DNA of 64,000 nucleotides from Panorpa germanica (GCA_963678705.1 CAVMBN010000131.1:310001-374000), one strand, 5' to 3'; positions 9,324 through 22,164 are shown, counted from the stretch's first letter. The notes: a model not told the origin generated them from the sequence alone. A program made the numbers and translations.

Positions 9324-10010
9324 TCCTTTAAGTTATCAACTTATACTGCTGTATGTAGCTTTTTTGTATGACGATGTTTAATATTGACAAAATGTACAAT
9401 AATGTACATAAATTAAAAAATAAACTAGCTAAACCTGAGCACGGTTCAGTCTGACATAAAATAAACAAAACTTTGCATAACCGAAAAGACACTAAAGTAC
9501 AAAATATTTAGCCGATCGATGAGACTGATTTATTTTTAAGGAATAAGAGAATATTTTATATTGTATGTACAACAAGTACTTATAATTTTAATGTTATGTA
9601 ATAATAAATTTTTCTACGAAAATATATATGTTCTATGGGGTTGAATTTAACCTCTAAATTTGACATTTGAAGATAGTTAGTTGATATTTTATATATATAC
9701 GTAGAGGGCTACTCGTTCAAAGCAAAGTTCATTTACACGAGAGCATTCGACAAGGAAGGTTGTTGTTTGAAATTATTTCAACATTGGGTCATCAGAAAAC
9801 TCATTTAGATATAATGTAATTATATATTAATATTAGAAGAAGTATTTTAAGGTGAAAATATTGTTACCGAATTTCTTAAAAATTATGTATGTGTTGTATT
9901 TTTTAATATTTAAAAATTAATAATAATATTTTTGTTTCAGTAGTTTACCTAATTTATAAAAGCAGATATATTTAGCTACTTTTTAATATACACTTAATAA
10001 AAATTTATTA
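9321..10010 (+). other. Non-coding stretch upstream of kinase copy 1
   Basis: No open frame of note. A TATATATA run near 9692-9700 stands about 40 bp before a sequence with cap-like features. An intron-like segment is visible just before the kinase frame: GTATGTGTTG near 9886 as a possible donor and TTTTGTTTCAG ending at 9940 as a possible acceptor. This is suggestive of a leader intron only; there is no transcript evidence. Confidence 0.3.
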
Positions 10011-11116
<1,106 letters not shown>

Positions 11117-11415
11117 AGAGTATAAATGTAAAAAAAAAAAATTGATGTAATAGTGTTGAAAAAATAATTAATAAATAAAGACCTATAATGCATTATTATA
11201 AGTAGAATATATGTAAATGCAATAACTGTACGATACATTATTAAACAAAAATATCTTTGTACATTTAGTTTAAGATAGTTAAATATATTGTAATAAATTA
11301 AAAAGAAATTTTAAATTTAACATTTATTTTAACAATTATATGAGATTTTTATTTTATTTTAAATTAAAATTAATAAGTTAAAAAAATTATTTTACAATTT
11401 AACATTGTTGTTGCA

Positions 11416-11418
<3 letters not shown>
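11117..11418 (+). other. 3' flank of kinase copy 1, shared with copy 2
   Basis: This AT-rich flank matches the flank of copy 2 at 18015-18058 and 19664-19914, ending in both at TTGTTGCAGGATATAT and a TA array. It is the uninterrupted version of the site where the Helitron pair sits in copy 2. A candidate polyadenylation signal AATAAA is at about 11171-11177. Confidence 0.75.
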
Positions 11419-11509
<91 letters not shown>

Positions 11510-11541
11510 ATATGTATATATTTTTTTATATATATATATAT
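11419..11541. repeat. Long TA microsatellite with variant units
   Basis: About 120 bp of TA with ATATGTAT variants at its right side. It marks the right edge of the duplicated kinase unit. Confidence 0.95.
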
Positions 11542-12099
11542 ACATCTTGAAACATTGTCGCATCCGCGTACGAAACCGCCTTTATTGCGTCTACCAGAAA
11601 TACTATAGATATACTGAAACTTGGGCATATATATTACTCTCTATGGTCCCAGCGTCACGTTCCACTATTTCGCTTGTTTCTACGTTGATATTTAGATATT
11701 CAATTTCTCAGGCAGCCACGCACATTACCAGCTCCTTTCATGTTCATAATATTGCTGCATCTAGTTGTATATTTTTTTATGTCCACCATACATTTTTACG
11801 TCCGTATTAACAATACTGCATCCGTGCAACGTTGCCAGGTTTTTGGTGTTCATTCGTTGAATACGATTTGCTTTATTAGAATAAAATATATATTGAAAAT
11901 ACAGTTTTATAAAAATGTCTTTTAAAATTTATTTGAACAAATACATGAAATATAGGTATATGAAAAACAAAAAGTGCAATTAACAATAGGATAAATATTC
12001 ATAAAAAGTAATAAAAATTTAAAATATAAGTAATTAATATTATAGTTAAAATATAAACACAAAAGTCTGAAGACTGTTGTTTAACGTTTCAATTCTTAT
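11542..12099. other. Intergenic, nothing recognised
   Basis: Short unremarkable frames only. The right part (about 11940-12099) is the likely 3' untranslated region of the minus-strand gene that ends at 12100. Confidence 0.4.
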
Positions 12100-15000
12100 T
12101 TAAATAATTTTCTTTTTATATTCATTTTGGATAAAAACTTTAATTTTAAGCCAATTTTTATTTTTAAATATGTCTGGATAACGCTTAATTAGCTCTTCAC
12201 ATTCTCCCCTTTTAGGGGGTTTCATTTGTTGTATATGGTTTTTAAAAAATAATTTAACTGTTTGTTTTTGTTCACTTGTCCAAGGAACAAGGTGCCGCTT
12301 TTTTTGTATTTTATTTTTACTTCCATCGATAGTTTTGATAGTAATTGTATCTGTATCTAGAGATGTAGCACTGGTATCTTTATCTAATGGATAACTATCT
12401 TCATTATCGATTGTCTCGGCTTCGTCATCTTCAACATATTCTTCTTCCAACAAATTTTTTTCCATGTCAATATTAATATCATCTAACATTTTTCCTTTAA
12501 ATTTACCAGCATCTCCATTTTCCATTAATAAAAGTATTTTTGATATTTTAGCCGTTTGATAAATATCATCAGGTAGACGGTATGAGTTTTTATGGACACC
12601 CGGTGTATGACCCATAAAAGTTGCCAGTTGTTCTAATTCATTTTCCGTCATGTTGAAAACTTGGCTTAGTGTCGCTAAATGTTTTCTCAGACGAGTAGCG
12701 GTAATGGCAAACGGATCTTTAGCTCCACATGCAACAGCATGCTTTTGTAGCACTTTGTACCCAGTTATGGGAGTATTTGTATTAGGATTACCAAATAAAT
12801 AACTGTTATTTTCTGATATAAAATTAGACCTTAGTTTCAGCAATAAGTTTATATGCTCCTGGATATCTTCACTGAATAATACGGGAACACCTCTACCTCT
12901 TTTGCCTCTTATTACTACTCTCTTTAATTTTTGTAGTAGAATCTTTTCTGTGCAGGAAATCGTGTCATTAAATTCCTCGTAACTTTTTTTCTCATTATTT
13001 GATGACAGGAATGTATGCAGCTGCATTCTTTGAAGTTCACCAGGCCGCTTCCGATTCAGTAAAATAACCCGGCAATAAATGGACTCTAACAAAGTACAAT
13101 ATGCTTGAACATTATTTTCATCTTTTGTTAATATGGCAAGGGAATTATCTGCTATTTTTAATAAATATTGTCTAAACAGTTTTAAATCACTAGCTAATGG
13201 CACTATCGTAACTTTATTCCATTTGTTTAGATCAAGATTACTTGCTGCTTGAGCTGAAATTTCAAATCTCCAGTTAGCTGTGAGCAAATGACTCATTGTT
13301 TTTAAATCGGCTTCGGCCTCAGCTGACGAAATAGTCCCGTAATTAATTTTTTTTTTTAAAACATATGTAATACCAATATCGCAGCACTGCTTTAAAGATG
13401 TTGCAATATTCATAGCAAATGTAGGAGAGCCAAAAGTATCCTTTTCGGCATCATAGTTAGCTACTGCTTTACAAGCCTGAACTAAGAGATCAAAATTTTT
13501 TGGTTGTAAGACATGGAATAAGTTTTGTACCGTGGGATCAAGTTTTTTAATTTCAATGAATAGCCGTCCAAGTTCTCTCATTTTACGTGAAGTTACATTA
13601 ATAAAATGTTTTTCTCTGTGAATTTTCAAATATCGTGCTCCAAAAGCACATATTAGGATATCCTTTTTGACAACTAACGATATTTTATCATTTCTCATTG
13701 TAGGGAAAACCTCTTCTCTCAATCTTTGATCGACTTTTATAAATCCATACAGTTTACATGAATTTTCTTTACTTAAATTTTTCCCACATTTTTTTCTGTG
13801 ACGATAAAGCAACTTACTTGAAAAAAATCCAAGACAATTTTCACAGGGTATAAGAGACTGCCCCGGCAATAATGACTCTCTAACAGGTTTAATTCCTATA
13901 TTATCATTTTTCAAATAATTTCCTTTTCTTCTCAATATAGTAATCAAATCTTTTCTCTCTTTGCTATTTATTGGTTTTGAAAATATTTCCACAACATCAA
14001 TTTCAAGTGGATGATTTCTTCGTATATGTCGTGCAAAGTTTTGAACCTCTTCTTCACAAAAATAACAAAAGTCTGGCTTTCTTTTATAAGTGTTTTTCTT
14101 CTGAGAGGCTCCTGTTTTAGTAGTTAGAATATTTTCCAGATTTATGGGCTCAGGTTGGTTATCACTTGCATGGTATATTGGGGATATATGTGAAGGACTC
14201 ACAGGACTTACTGGTTTTTGTATTTCCTCTTCATAATTTGCTACATAAGTATCCTAAAAATATTACGGACATAATTTTATTAGTGTTTAGTAAAAATCTC
14301 ATGTCTTTTAAAAAGGCATATGAATCAAACTGCTCAACAAATTTAAAAAAATAATATATATGAAGCATTTACAATATTTTCTGCTTCCTGTTCTATCTCT
14401 TCATCACTCGGTACGTAAAGTGAGTCTTCATTAGAAGCTGGAAATGGCTCTTCCTCAGAGGATGTTAAACAATCATTTTCCTAAAAATTTTCCATTGTTA
14501 AAAATGTATGAATTATATTAAAGAAAAATATCTCATAAAAGGAATTTATTATTAATATTATATATTATAATAGAAAGTTATGTATTATTAAGATTACCAA
14601 ATTAAAGAGGTCTGTCATATTTAATATTACTCACGTCTCTTAGTAATTCGTTTTGCTTTAGTCCTTGTCCGTTAATATTTTGCAAATTTTGGGAAGCCTT
14701 TACAATATTACAATTGTAACTATTAACTGTATTAATAGTTACTGGAGCCGTTTGCTTATTTTCCTTTGGAATGTTTGTTTGGAATGCGTCTTGAAAACAT
14801 TTGCCACAAGAATTTATTTCTGTTCCCTTTTCTGAAATAAGTATAACGTAATAACTTTCACACTTATTAAGGAAAAAATATTATAATATTAACATTTTTT
14901 CTTATAGAAAAAATAAAAGTTTCATAATTTTTTCAATAAGTAAGTATGTATTTAGAAATATAGAATAATTGTTACTTTTGTTAATAGTACTATATAGTCT

Positions 15001-15489
15001 AGTGGGTAAAACACATGCATCTGACCCAAGAGGACTAGCGTTCGAGCCTTCGAAGAGGAATTTTTTTAAAATATTTTTTTTTGTAAAAAAGCATTTATTT
15101 CCATATCCCATTTCTTACGAGGTACTTTTTTAATATAAAAAAAATTCTTTTTAAGTAACCAATAGCTTTAAAACACATTATCTAAAAAAAAGTAGTATTT
15201 GGCGCTAAAATAAAATACGTAATTTTTTTTGATTAATAATTATTATTAATTTTAATTTTGATGTAGTAATAATACAATTAAACAATTGAACATTATAATA
15301 AAAATAAAATAAATACTATAATAATAGTATTTATTAACTAAGAAAATTTTGGCGCCAACATGATTACACATATTTCACAAACATATTTTTACAAACATAA
15401 TATGATAAATTAAATACTATAAATAACTTACCTGGAATATTTTGATTAATACTTGATAGTATTTTGTAAGCTCTGGAAGCAGGATTCAT
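12100..15489 (-). CDS. Crypton-type tyrosine recombinase protein, four exons
   Basis: Four exons with GT..AG borders join in phase: 15432-15489, 14635-14831, 14373-14480 and 12100-14253, giving 838 residues from ATG at 15489. Two zinc fingers come first (CYFCEEEV...HIRRNH; CENC...HRKKC). A tyrosine recombinase core follows, with Arg in RPGEL near 523, Lys in RGKRGRGVPV, Arg in TRLRKHLAT, His in MGHTPG and the nucleophile Tyr in NSYR near 679. The C-terminal PWTSEQKQTVKLFF module recalls a Myb-like DNA-binding segment seen in animal proteins of this kind. Such enzymes cut and rejoin DNA through a covalent Tyr link; many animal copies are domesticated Cryptons. All exons are open, so the gene looks whole. 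Whether it is still mobile or now a host gene is not shown. Confidence 0.78.
15000..15063 (+). repeat. tRNA-like SINE head or tRNA relic in intron 1
   Basis: The stretch has an A-box-like GTCTAGTGGGTAAAACA and a B-box-like GCGTTCGAGCC about 35 bp later, the internal promoter spacing of tRNAs. It lies in the first intron of the recombinase gene, antisense to it. No clean cloverleaf could be folded by eye, so a tRNA-derived SINE piece is more likely than a working tRNA. Confidence 0.45.
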
Positions 15490-15986
15490 ATTTAACTGTT
15501 ATACACTTAATATATTTAAAAAACACTTCTAAACTGTTCAACTGTGTATCAAATAATGATAATAAAAACTCGTTCTGAGAACTACTGTTCAGAGATATAC
15601 TGTACTAGATAAGACTCATCGTCATACACATACACTCATACACACATACACTCATACATCAACAGCCATGCATCTGTGAATATGCGAGGATGCCGATACC
15701 ATGGACGCGATATTATTCATAATATACATAATTACAAAGGCGCTGTATATTGATCAAGCGGAATTTGTCTGAACTAAGAATGAATATTATCAATTCATCC
15801 AAATCAATTATCAGCTCCGCTGTTTTTTTACATTTACTGGTATATCTACTTCATTTCAAATATTTTCCGACTTAAACAGATAGTTGCAAATAGCCAACTA
15901 AATACACTATCAGATAGGTATAGAGAGAATTTGGTAAAATATGTTTAAGAGTAGTAAACTTATGAAGTAAATTGGTTTACATTACT
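15490..15986. other. Upstream region of the recombinase gene
   Basis: No open frame or known repeat is seen. It includes a CA-rich stretch with ACACATACACTCATACA at about 15625-15657. It presumably holds the promoter of the minus-strand gene, but I see no clear core element. Confidence 0.35.
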
Positions 15987-16064
15987 GCGTCCGATATTCG
16001 GACCCCATAATTCAGCGGTCGCAACAATTGATGAAAATGGTCAATTGATGGACGCTACAATGAT
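15987..16064 (+). repeat. Left arm of a 78-bp inverted repeat
   Basis: This arm pairs, with mismatches, with 19978-20055. The matching ends are GCGTCCGATA here against TACCGGACGC there, and TCAATTGATGGACG here against CGTCCATCAATTGA there. The two arms enclose 3.9 kb holding TA arrays, a gypsy 3' end, kinase copy 2 and the Helitrons. Confidence 0.7.
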
Positions 16065-16067
16065 AGA

Positions 16068-16074
<7 letters not shown>

Positions 16075-16115
<41 letters not shown>

Positions 16116-16121
16116 TGTATA
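16075..16121. repeat. TA microsatellite
   Basis: TA run with an ATATGTAT variant, touching the LTR edge at 16122. Confidence 0.95.
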
Positions 16122-16991
16122 TGTGGAAAACGAGTGTACCATCCCACTTCTGATGTGGAAAACGAGATTTATCGAACTTCTTATGTGGAATACAATAACC
16201 AATCCGCTAATCTGATGTGGAATCAAGGTACTCTTATTTAATTTAGGGCAAATGTCAATTCAATTAATATTCAACTATGTAATATCTTAGTTGGTTTGTC
16301 AGGATGATAAAGAATCACATAATTGGTTTAATACATTTATTGAATAAAATAATACCGATGATAATAATAATGACAATAATACAATAAGGTTACAATAAAA
16401 AAGTTAATGTTTACTTTACAAATACAGAACATTGAATACACCAACCATCTTAAGTTCTAGTTAATATATACTCAGTCCTACATTAGTTTTCAGCTTGACT
16501 TAATAGGTTTGTTTTTATTAATTCTAAGAATACGTTTAGTTAGTTTCGGTAAACACATCCCCTCACATATTCAATCAGTTGTTTAAAGTTTCACACAATA
16601 TAATTGCTTCAACCTGTCACTTGATTTTCGTTTAAAATAGACCCTCAATAATCACATTCTTTACGACTTTCTTAGACCGGGTGTCATAGTTTTGAGTTCT
16701 TTCTATGCTTAATTTATTTTTACGTTCCACACGGCTATCCGACCTTTCTTTAGCCCATTAAGACGATACGTCACGGGTGTCATCTTTCTGCGGTTCGGTT
16801 CCTGACACAACATCTCCAGTTTCAGTATCACTGTCGTCTGAGAACACGCCCCATGGCTTTATGTGATCGGCCTTTGAATGCGTATTAGAATAACCTTCTC
16901 CTTCACCGATACGTCTTACCCTATAACGTTCATTTGGGTCAACTCCTGTAACCTGATACGGTCCTAAATATTTGTTATGTAATTTAAATCC
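16122..16991 (-). mobile_element. Ty3/gypsy 3' end: integrase tail plus LTR
   Basis: On the minus strand the segment reads from the tail of a gypsy integrase (GPYQVTGV, then ADHIKPW) into a purine-rich tract and a 610-bp LTR with TGTGGAACG and TTTTCCACA ends (16122-16731). The rest of the element is absent: upstream of the integrase tail the sequence changes abruptly, at about 16992, into kinase copy 2. A truncated, old copy of the family that also left the solo LTR at 8665-9262. Confidence 0.8.
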
Positions 16992-18014
16992 AGAGAAGGA
17001 GGTTTTGGTACAATTTCACTAGCACGAAAACAAGGTGGTATTAATAATAGGCGGTTGTATGCAATTAAAAAAATAAAAAGAAAACAATTACAATCTGCAA
17101 AAGTAGAACGTGAAGCATTAGAAGCAATAAGAAATACACCATTCCTAATGCAGTTACATTATTCGTTTCAATCAAGTAATAATCTGTACTTAGTGCTTGA
17201 CTACTTGGTCGGTGGTGATCTTTTTACTTATCGCCGTAAATTCAATAAAGAAGAAGTTAAATTTATTGTTGGCGAGGTGGTTTTAGCGCTAAGACATTTG
17301 CATGGACTTGGAATAGCACATCGCGATATTAAACCAGGAAATTTGATGATTGACAACGAAGAACATGTTGTCTTGGTTGATTTTGGGAACGCTATACAGT
17401 TTTCACACTTTGATAAAATTAAAAAAACAAAAGTATCCTACCTAATTGGTTCAGTGGAGTACATGGCCCTAGAAATAGTACAACTTTAAGAACATGGAAC
17501 GGCTGTAGATTGGTGGACTCTTGGCATCCTTACTCATGAGTTGTACACAACCTATACACCTTTTAATGCTAATTCTGAAGAAAAAATTTAACAAAATATA
17601 ATTACAAACAAGCCAAGTATTTACGGTAAATTACCAATTGTTGTTGCAAAATTTATAAGGCACTTGCTGAACAAAAATCAGTACTTGAGGTTGGGCTGCT
17701 GATTTGCTAATGCAAAATTAATGATGAGAAATGAATTTATTAAAGGAATGGATTGGGTCGATCTTGAAAAAAAAGGGAGCCCATCTCCTATAAAACCAAA
17801 AATTCAAAATAAAGAAGATACATCATATTTTGAGACTGTGTTTACTGATGTTGCACCTAAACATTCTGTTAGTGAATGTTTTGAATGGTACAATAAAAAG
17901 GATTTTGTGCCATTGAATAGCAACGAAGAAGGAAAAGAAAACATGAAAAACAATTGGAATAAATTCGATAAAGTAGTTTCAAATTTCTTAATAAATAGAA
18001 AACAAAGAGGATAA
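16992..18014 (+). pseudogene. AGC-type Ser/Thr protein kinase copy 2, 5'-truncated
   Basis: This copy is nearly identical to copy 1 at 10011-11116 but begins inside the glycine loop (after the retroelement junction at about 16992). It keeps [11 protein letters not shown], a changed EYMALE, and the AGC tail MDWVDLEKKG. The first part reads through one frame where copy 1 does not, but both copies share the stops after EIVQL and after LRLGC. It therefore arose by DNA-level duplication of an already broken gene, flank included, rather than by a second retrotransposition. Not functional as it stands. Confidence 0.8.
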
Positions 18015-18058
18015 ATGTAAAAAAAAAAAAAATTGATGTAATAGTGTTGAAAAAATAA

Positions 18059-19663
18059 TCCTATATTATAATGTCCCAGGTGTATATTTGTGTTTTTATA
18101 TTCGTATATTCTTATATGTTTATATGTTTGGTTCGAATTTTGTATGGCATCTCGAAAACGGCTTAAGGGAAGTTTTTGAAAATTGCCTATTTCGTAGAGA
18201 AAAAAATTCTAAGACTTTTGGCTTCCCCGGATTTTTCCCTGAATTTCCTGGAAACCCGTTATTTTGAAAAAACTGGAAAAAAAAAGAGCCTTTTTTGCTG
18301 TATTACTTTGAGTTGGTAAGAGATAGAAAGTTGAAATTTTGCATCTGTATTAAGGTAATCAATGTTGACATTTCTCAAAAATTAGAAATTCAAAAATTGA
18401 AATAGGGGGGGTTGAAGAAATTCGGGGGCCCGGTAGGGAACTTTGGAGAAAGTTCATATTCTGGATTCTAGAATAATTAAGTATATTATTAATAAAAAAA
18501 AATTAAAAATTTCAAAATTTTATTTGGGGGCACGGGGGCAGTATTTGCCGAGAGTTAAAATTGTGCTAGAAAGTTGAAATTTTGTGTATACGCTAACCTT
18601 GGTAACTTATTTACGAATCAAAAAAAAAAATTTTAAATTTTAAAAAAAAGTTGGTCAAATAACTCATAAATTGAAAATATTTTTTATTTTGAAAAAAAAA
18701 TAATATTTTTTTAGTCAATTTATATGTGTTTATATGTGCGCGAGTTTATTTATTATTTCAATTTAAAAATAGAACAGTTAAATATGAAATTTAATTACGA
18801 ATTATTTTATTGGATTCAAATGATACACGCCAAAAAGACGTCGCATTGCGACGGGGATAAACTCAAGTATATTATAATGACCCAAGTGTATATCTATATT
18901 CTTATATGTTTATGTGTTTATATGTTTGGTTCGAATTTTGTATGGCATCTCGAAAACGGCTCCAGGAAAGTTTTTAAAAATTTCCTATTTCGTAGAGAAA
19001 AAAATTCTAAGACTTTTGACGTCCCCGGATTTTTCCCTGAATTTCCTGGAAACCCGTAATTTTGGAAAAACTGGAAAAAAGTGAGCCCTTTTTTGCAGTA
19101 TTACTTTTAATTCGTAAAAGATAGAAAGTTGAAATTTTGCAAGTGTATTAAGGTATTCAATGCTGACATATCTCAAAAATTAGAAATTCAATAATTGAAA
19201 AGTGGGGGGTTGAAGAAATGCGGGGGCCCGGTAGGGAACGTTGGAGAAAGTTCATATTCTGGGTTCTAGAATAATTAAGTATATTATTAATAAAAAAAAA
19301 ATTCAAAATTTCAAAATTTTATTTGGGGGCACGGGGGCAGTTTTTGCCGAAAGTAAAAATTGTGCAAAAAACTTGAAATTTTGTATATAGGCTAACCTTG
19401 GTAACTTATTTACGAATCAAACAAAAAAATCCAAAATTTTTAAAAAATGTTAGTCAAATAACGCATAAATCAAAAATATTTTTTATTTTGTTAAAAAAAA
19501 TATATTTTCTTAGTCAATTTATATGAAAAATTATTTATTTTTGTATGTAAAATTTATATAGAACAAGTTAAATATTTAAATTTTAAAATGGAAATTAAAT
19601 TTGACATGAAATTAAAGCCATACACAAAGGACAGACGTCGCTTGCGACGGGGGTAAAAGCTAG
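18059..19663 (+). mobile_element. Two tandem non-autonomous Helitrons
   Basis: The insert begins TC (18059), ends CTAG (19663) and lies exactly between A and T of AAAAAATAA|TTAATA, the site that is uninterrupted in kinase copy 1. A hairpin CGTCGC-TT-GCGACG (19636-19649) stands 10 bp before CTAG. These are the defining Helitron marks. Two units of about 800 bp are head to tail: 18059-18862 and 18863-19663, each ending in the same type of hairpin (unit 1 with an ATT loop near 18838-18852). No coding capacity is seen, so movement would need a Rep-helicase supplied elsewhere. Confidence 0.88.
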
Positions 19664-19911
19664 TTAATATATAAAGACCTATAATGCATGATTATAAGTA
19701 GAATACATGTAAATGCAATAACTGTACGATATATTATTTAACAAAAATATCTTTGAACATTTAGTTTAAGATAGTTAAATATATTGTAATAAATTAAAAA
19801 AAAATTTTAAATATAACATTTATTTTAACAATTATATGAGATTTTTATTTTATTTTAAATTAAAATTAATAAGTTAAAAAAATTAATTTACAATTTAACA
19901 TTGTTGTTGCA

Positions 19912-19914
<3 letters not shown>
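19664..19914 (+). other. 3' flank of kinase copy 2 after the Helitrons
   Basis: This continues the flank interrupted at 18058 and matches 11168-11418 of copy 1 with a few differences, ending at the same GTTGCAGGATATAT border. Confidence 0.75.

Positions 19915-19970
<56 letters not shown>
19914..19970. repeat. TA microsatellite
   Basis: About 55 bp of pure TA at the right border of kinase unit 2, as at 11419 for unit 1. Confidence 0.95.
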
Positions 19971-19973
<3 letters not shown>

Positions 19974-19977
19974 AGCT

Positions 19978-20055
19978 ATCATTTTGACGTCCATCAATTG
20001 ACAATTTACATTTAATTTGGCGTCCATCGCAATTGGACGTCCGTATACCGGACGC
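19978..20055 (-). repeat. Right arm of the 78-bp inverted repeat
   Basis: Partner of 15987-16064. It also contains a shorter perfect inverted repeat of its own, ATTTGGCGTCC at about 20014-20024 with GGACGCCAAAT at 20050-20060. Confidence 0.7.
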
Positions 20056-20289
20056 CAAATAACAATTGCATGTTAAAAGATTCTCATAACATCTACGACT
20101 CAAATATTGAAAAAAATATGTAACTTATACTAATGGCTAAAGGTAAAACCAATTCTGTTTCGTCACAATGAAATATTTTGAAAAAACTGAGGAAGCCATT
20201 TTGATAGTAGAATGAAAAAAAGTGTATAATTATAGTTCACGGAATTTCCGCATTTGGCGCAGTTCTATATACGCGGAGTGTATATTTAC

Positions 20290-20296
<7 letters not shown>

Positions 20297-20343
<47 letters not shown>
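20297..20343. repeat. TA microsatellite
   Basis: Pure TA run; no element edge is recognised beside it. Confidence 0.9.
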
Positions 20344-20347
<4 letters not shown>

Positions 20348-20800
20348 ATTAGTTATGGATAAATTGCTGGTTGGTCATTAGACCAAGTGTAATTAAGTAA
20401 ATGAATAATAAAAATTTAAAAAAAATTTGATTTGTGTAATTTTTGTGTTAAATTCAGCTTGGTAGTATTATTAGTATAAAGTGAATGAAAGCCGGATCAA
20501 GCAAATCTTAAGAAGGCAAATCAAATAATTACCAAACAATAGAAATTAATAATTATTTTACGAATATAATGTTTATAACATAAAGTTAAATTGTAATTGT
20601 ATGGTAGATCGCAATTTCATTATCTAATTGCTATATTATTTTAGTGATTGGTGATTTTGAGATTCAGATTACAGAATTTGGTAATGGAACACAGACAGAA
20701 TTTCGAATCCCATAAATCTATTCCCTAATTATAAACCATACGTATACTAATCGTTTAATTTTCAATAATAATTTACACTGACGCATTTAGTCACCATCAT
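20344..20800. other. Intergenic, nothing recognised
   Basis: AT-rich, no usable frame, and no repeat seen elsewhere in the window. Confidence 0.4.
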
Positions 20801-21086
20801 TGTATCTGTTATTTTTTTTTTATTTAACGTCGGCCTATTTCCGATGCTGAGTCCTATCATTGACGACCTTCTTCAATGTTGACAGTATTTATGGTGTCGT
20901 GGCCTCATATATGTGGGCTACACCACTGCCTAATAACTGTACGATTATGTATGACCATAATCAATATAAGTTCATAATAACCAAACCCAGAAAATATATA
21001 TCTGGTTTGGGGATCGAACCCGAAGACACAGCAGTCGGCGTCAAGCATCAATGCTCTCGCCCACTGTGTCGTCTGTATCTGTTATT
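20801..21086 (-). mobile_element. Complete tRNA-derived SINE with 13-bp target duplication
   Basis: On the minus strand the head has an A-box-like GTGGGCGAGAGC (21053-21064) and a canonical B box GGTTCGATCCC (21010-21020). A body of about 180 bp and an A-rich tail (20814-20824) follow. The element, 20814-21073, is bracketed by the direct repeat TGTATCTGTTATT at 20801-20813 and 21074-21086. The body is shared with a fragment at 24053-24180. SINEs of this type are transcribed by RNA polymerase III and moved by a partner LINE. Confidence 0.85.
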
Positions 21087-22164
21087 ATTATTAGTTTTAT
21101 ACATGTCTTTAACACATTCTATATATCACCTCAAATTTCTATGACAGCTTATTCATTTTCTTAAAATAAGACGTATCTATCATAATTTAATTGTTAATAT
21201 ATTTTAAAATAATTACTCACATTCTAGTAATTATTATTCCAGTTACTTTGAGCAAGCACTTATACACTAAGATAATAATTATTTAACTTATAAAAAATGT
21301 GAAAAGCGATTGTGTGATTTTTGATTTCGACTGAAAAATTTAAATTTAAATTTAAAAGGATGTGGTTAATTGCCTAAATTAATATTATATGCAAACAATA
21401 TTCATTAATTACGGTTTCAATAACATAGGTCAATGCTAAATACGAAAAATAGCAATAAAAGTAAATTAATAACAGTAAAATACTTTAAAATAAATGTTAC
21501 TTACTCACTATTCGGAAACATTTTTTTATTTAAAACGTTAATGGACATGTAGTAATACATCAAAGGTTTGGTTAATTTTGAGTTTTAATTATTAAGCGAA
21601 AGTGCTCATAATTCCTAAATGTTCACCATAATAAAGTAAGAAAAGTTTCAAGTTTATAAATTCTATTTTTTTAAATTTAATTTGTACTACTGTTAAGTAG
21701 TAAATTGCATATTTCCTATTAAACAGTTTTGTAATATAGCATAGCAGCGAAAAGGTGGCAAAATCACATGTCAAACAACACATAAATATCTGACATTACG
21801 AAATTGGTAACAAAGTGTTATTAGAAAAAGTAGATAAATATGCCATTAAGAAAATACACAACATAGAGTTTTAAGTAGAATACATTTCAAAGGAACATGA
21901 TGTGACGGTTATCAAAGTAAAAATAAATCCTGCCGTATGCCATATCCAGAATACAATGGAATGAGATCAATTAAAATGGTTTTAAAAGAAGGTGGAAAAA
22001 TTGGAAGAGCTGCCGCAGCCCAAAAAAATGCATGCAAAATCTGTTACGTACTAAATCACCTAGGAGATTGTCTTACAAACAGAAGAAGTAGACTCATATA
22101 GAAGAAAAATACCGGAAGATAATTTAAAATAAAAAAAACTAATTTAATTTATTTAAAGGTGACT
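21087..22164. other. Intergenic, nothing firmly recognised
   Basis: No long frame. The stretch 21925-22090 reads on the plus strand as about 50 codons with a protein-like composition (PYPEYNGMRSIKMVLKEGG), flanked by stops. It may be an exon relic, but I cannot identify it. Confidence 0.3.

Noticed and set aside
11405-11810. Tyr/Ile-rich frames over TA arrays, also at 16041-16226 and 33914-34117
   Set aside because: They are translations of TA microsatellites (YIYIYI) and not genes.
15000-15063. Functional tRNA gene
   Set aside because: Promoter boxes are recognisable but no full cloverleaf with paired acceptor stem could be made by eye.
21925-22090. Short protein-coding exon
   Set aside because: Composition looks protein-like but no family is recognised and no splice sites or continuation could be found.
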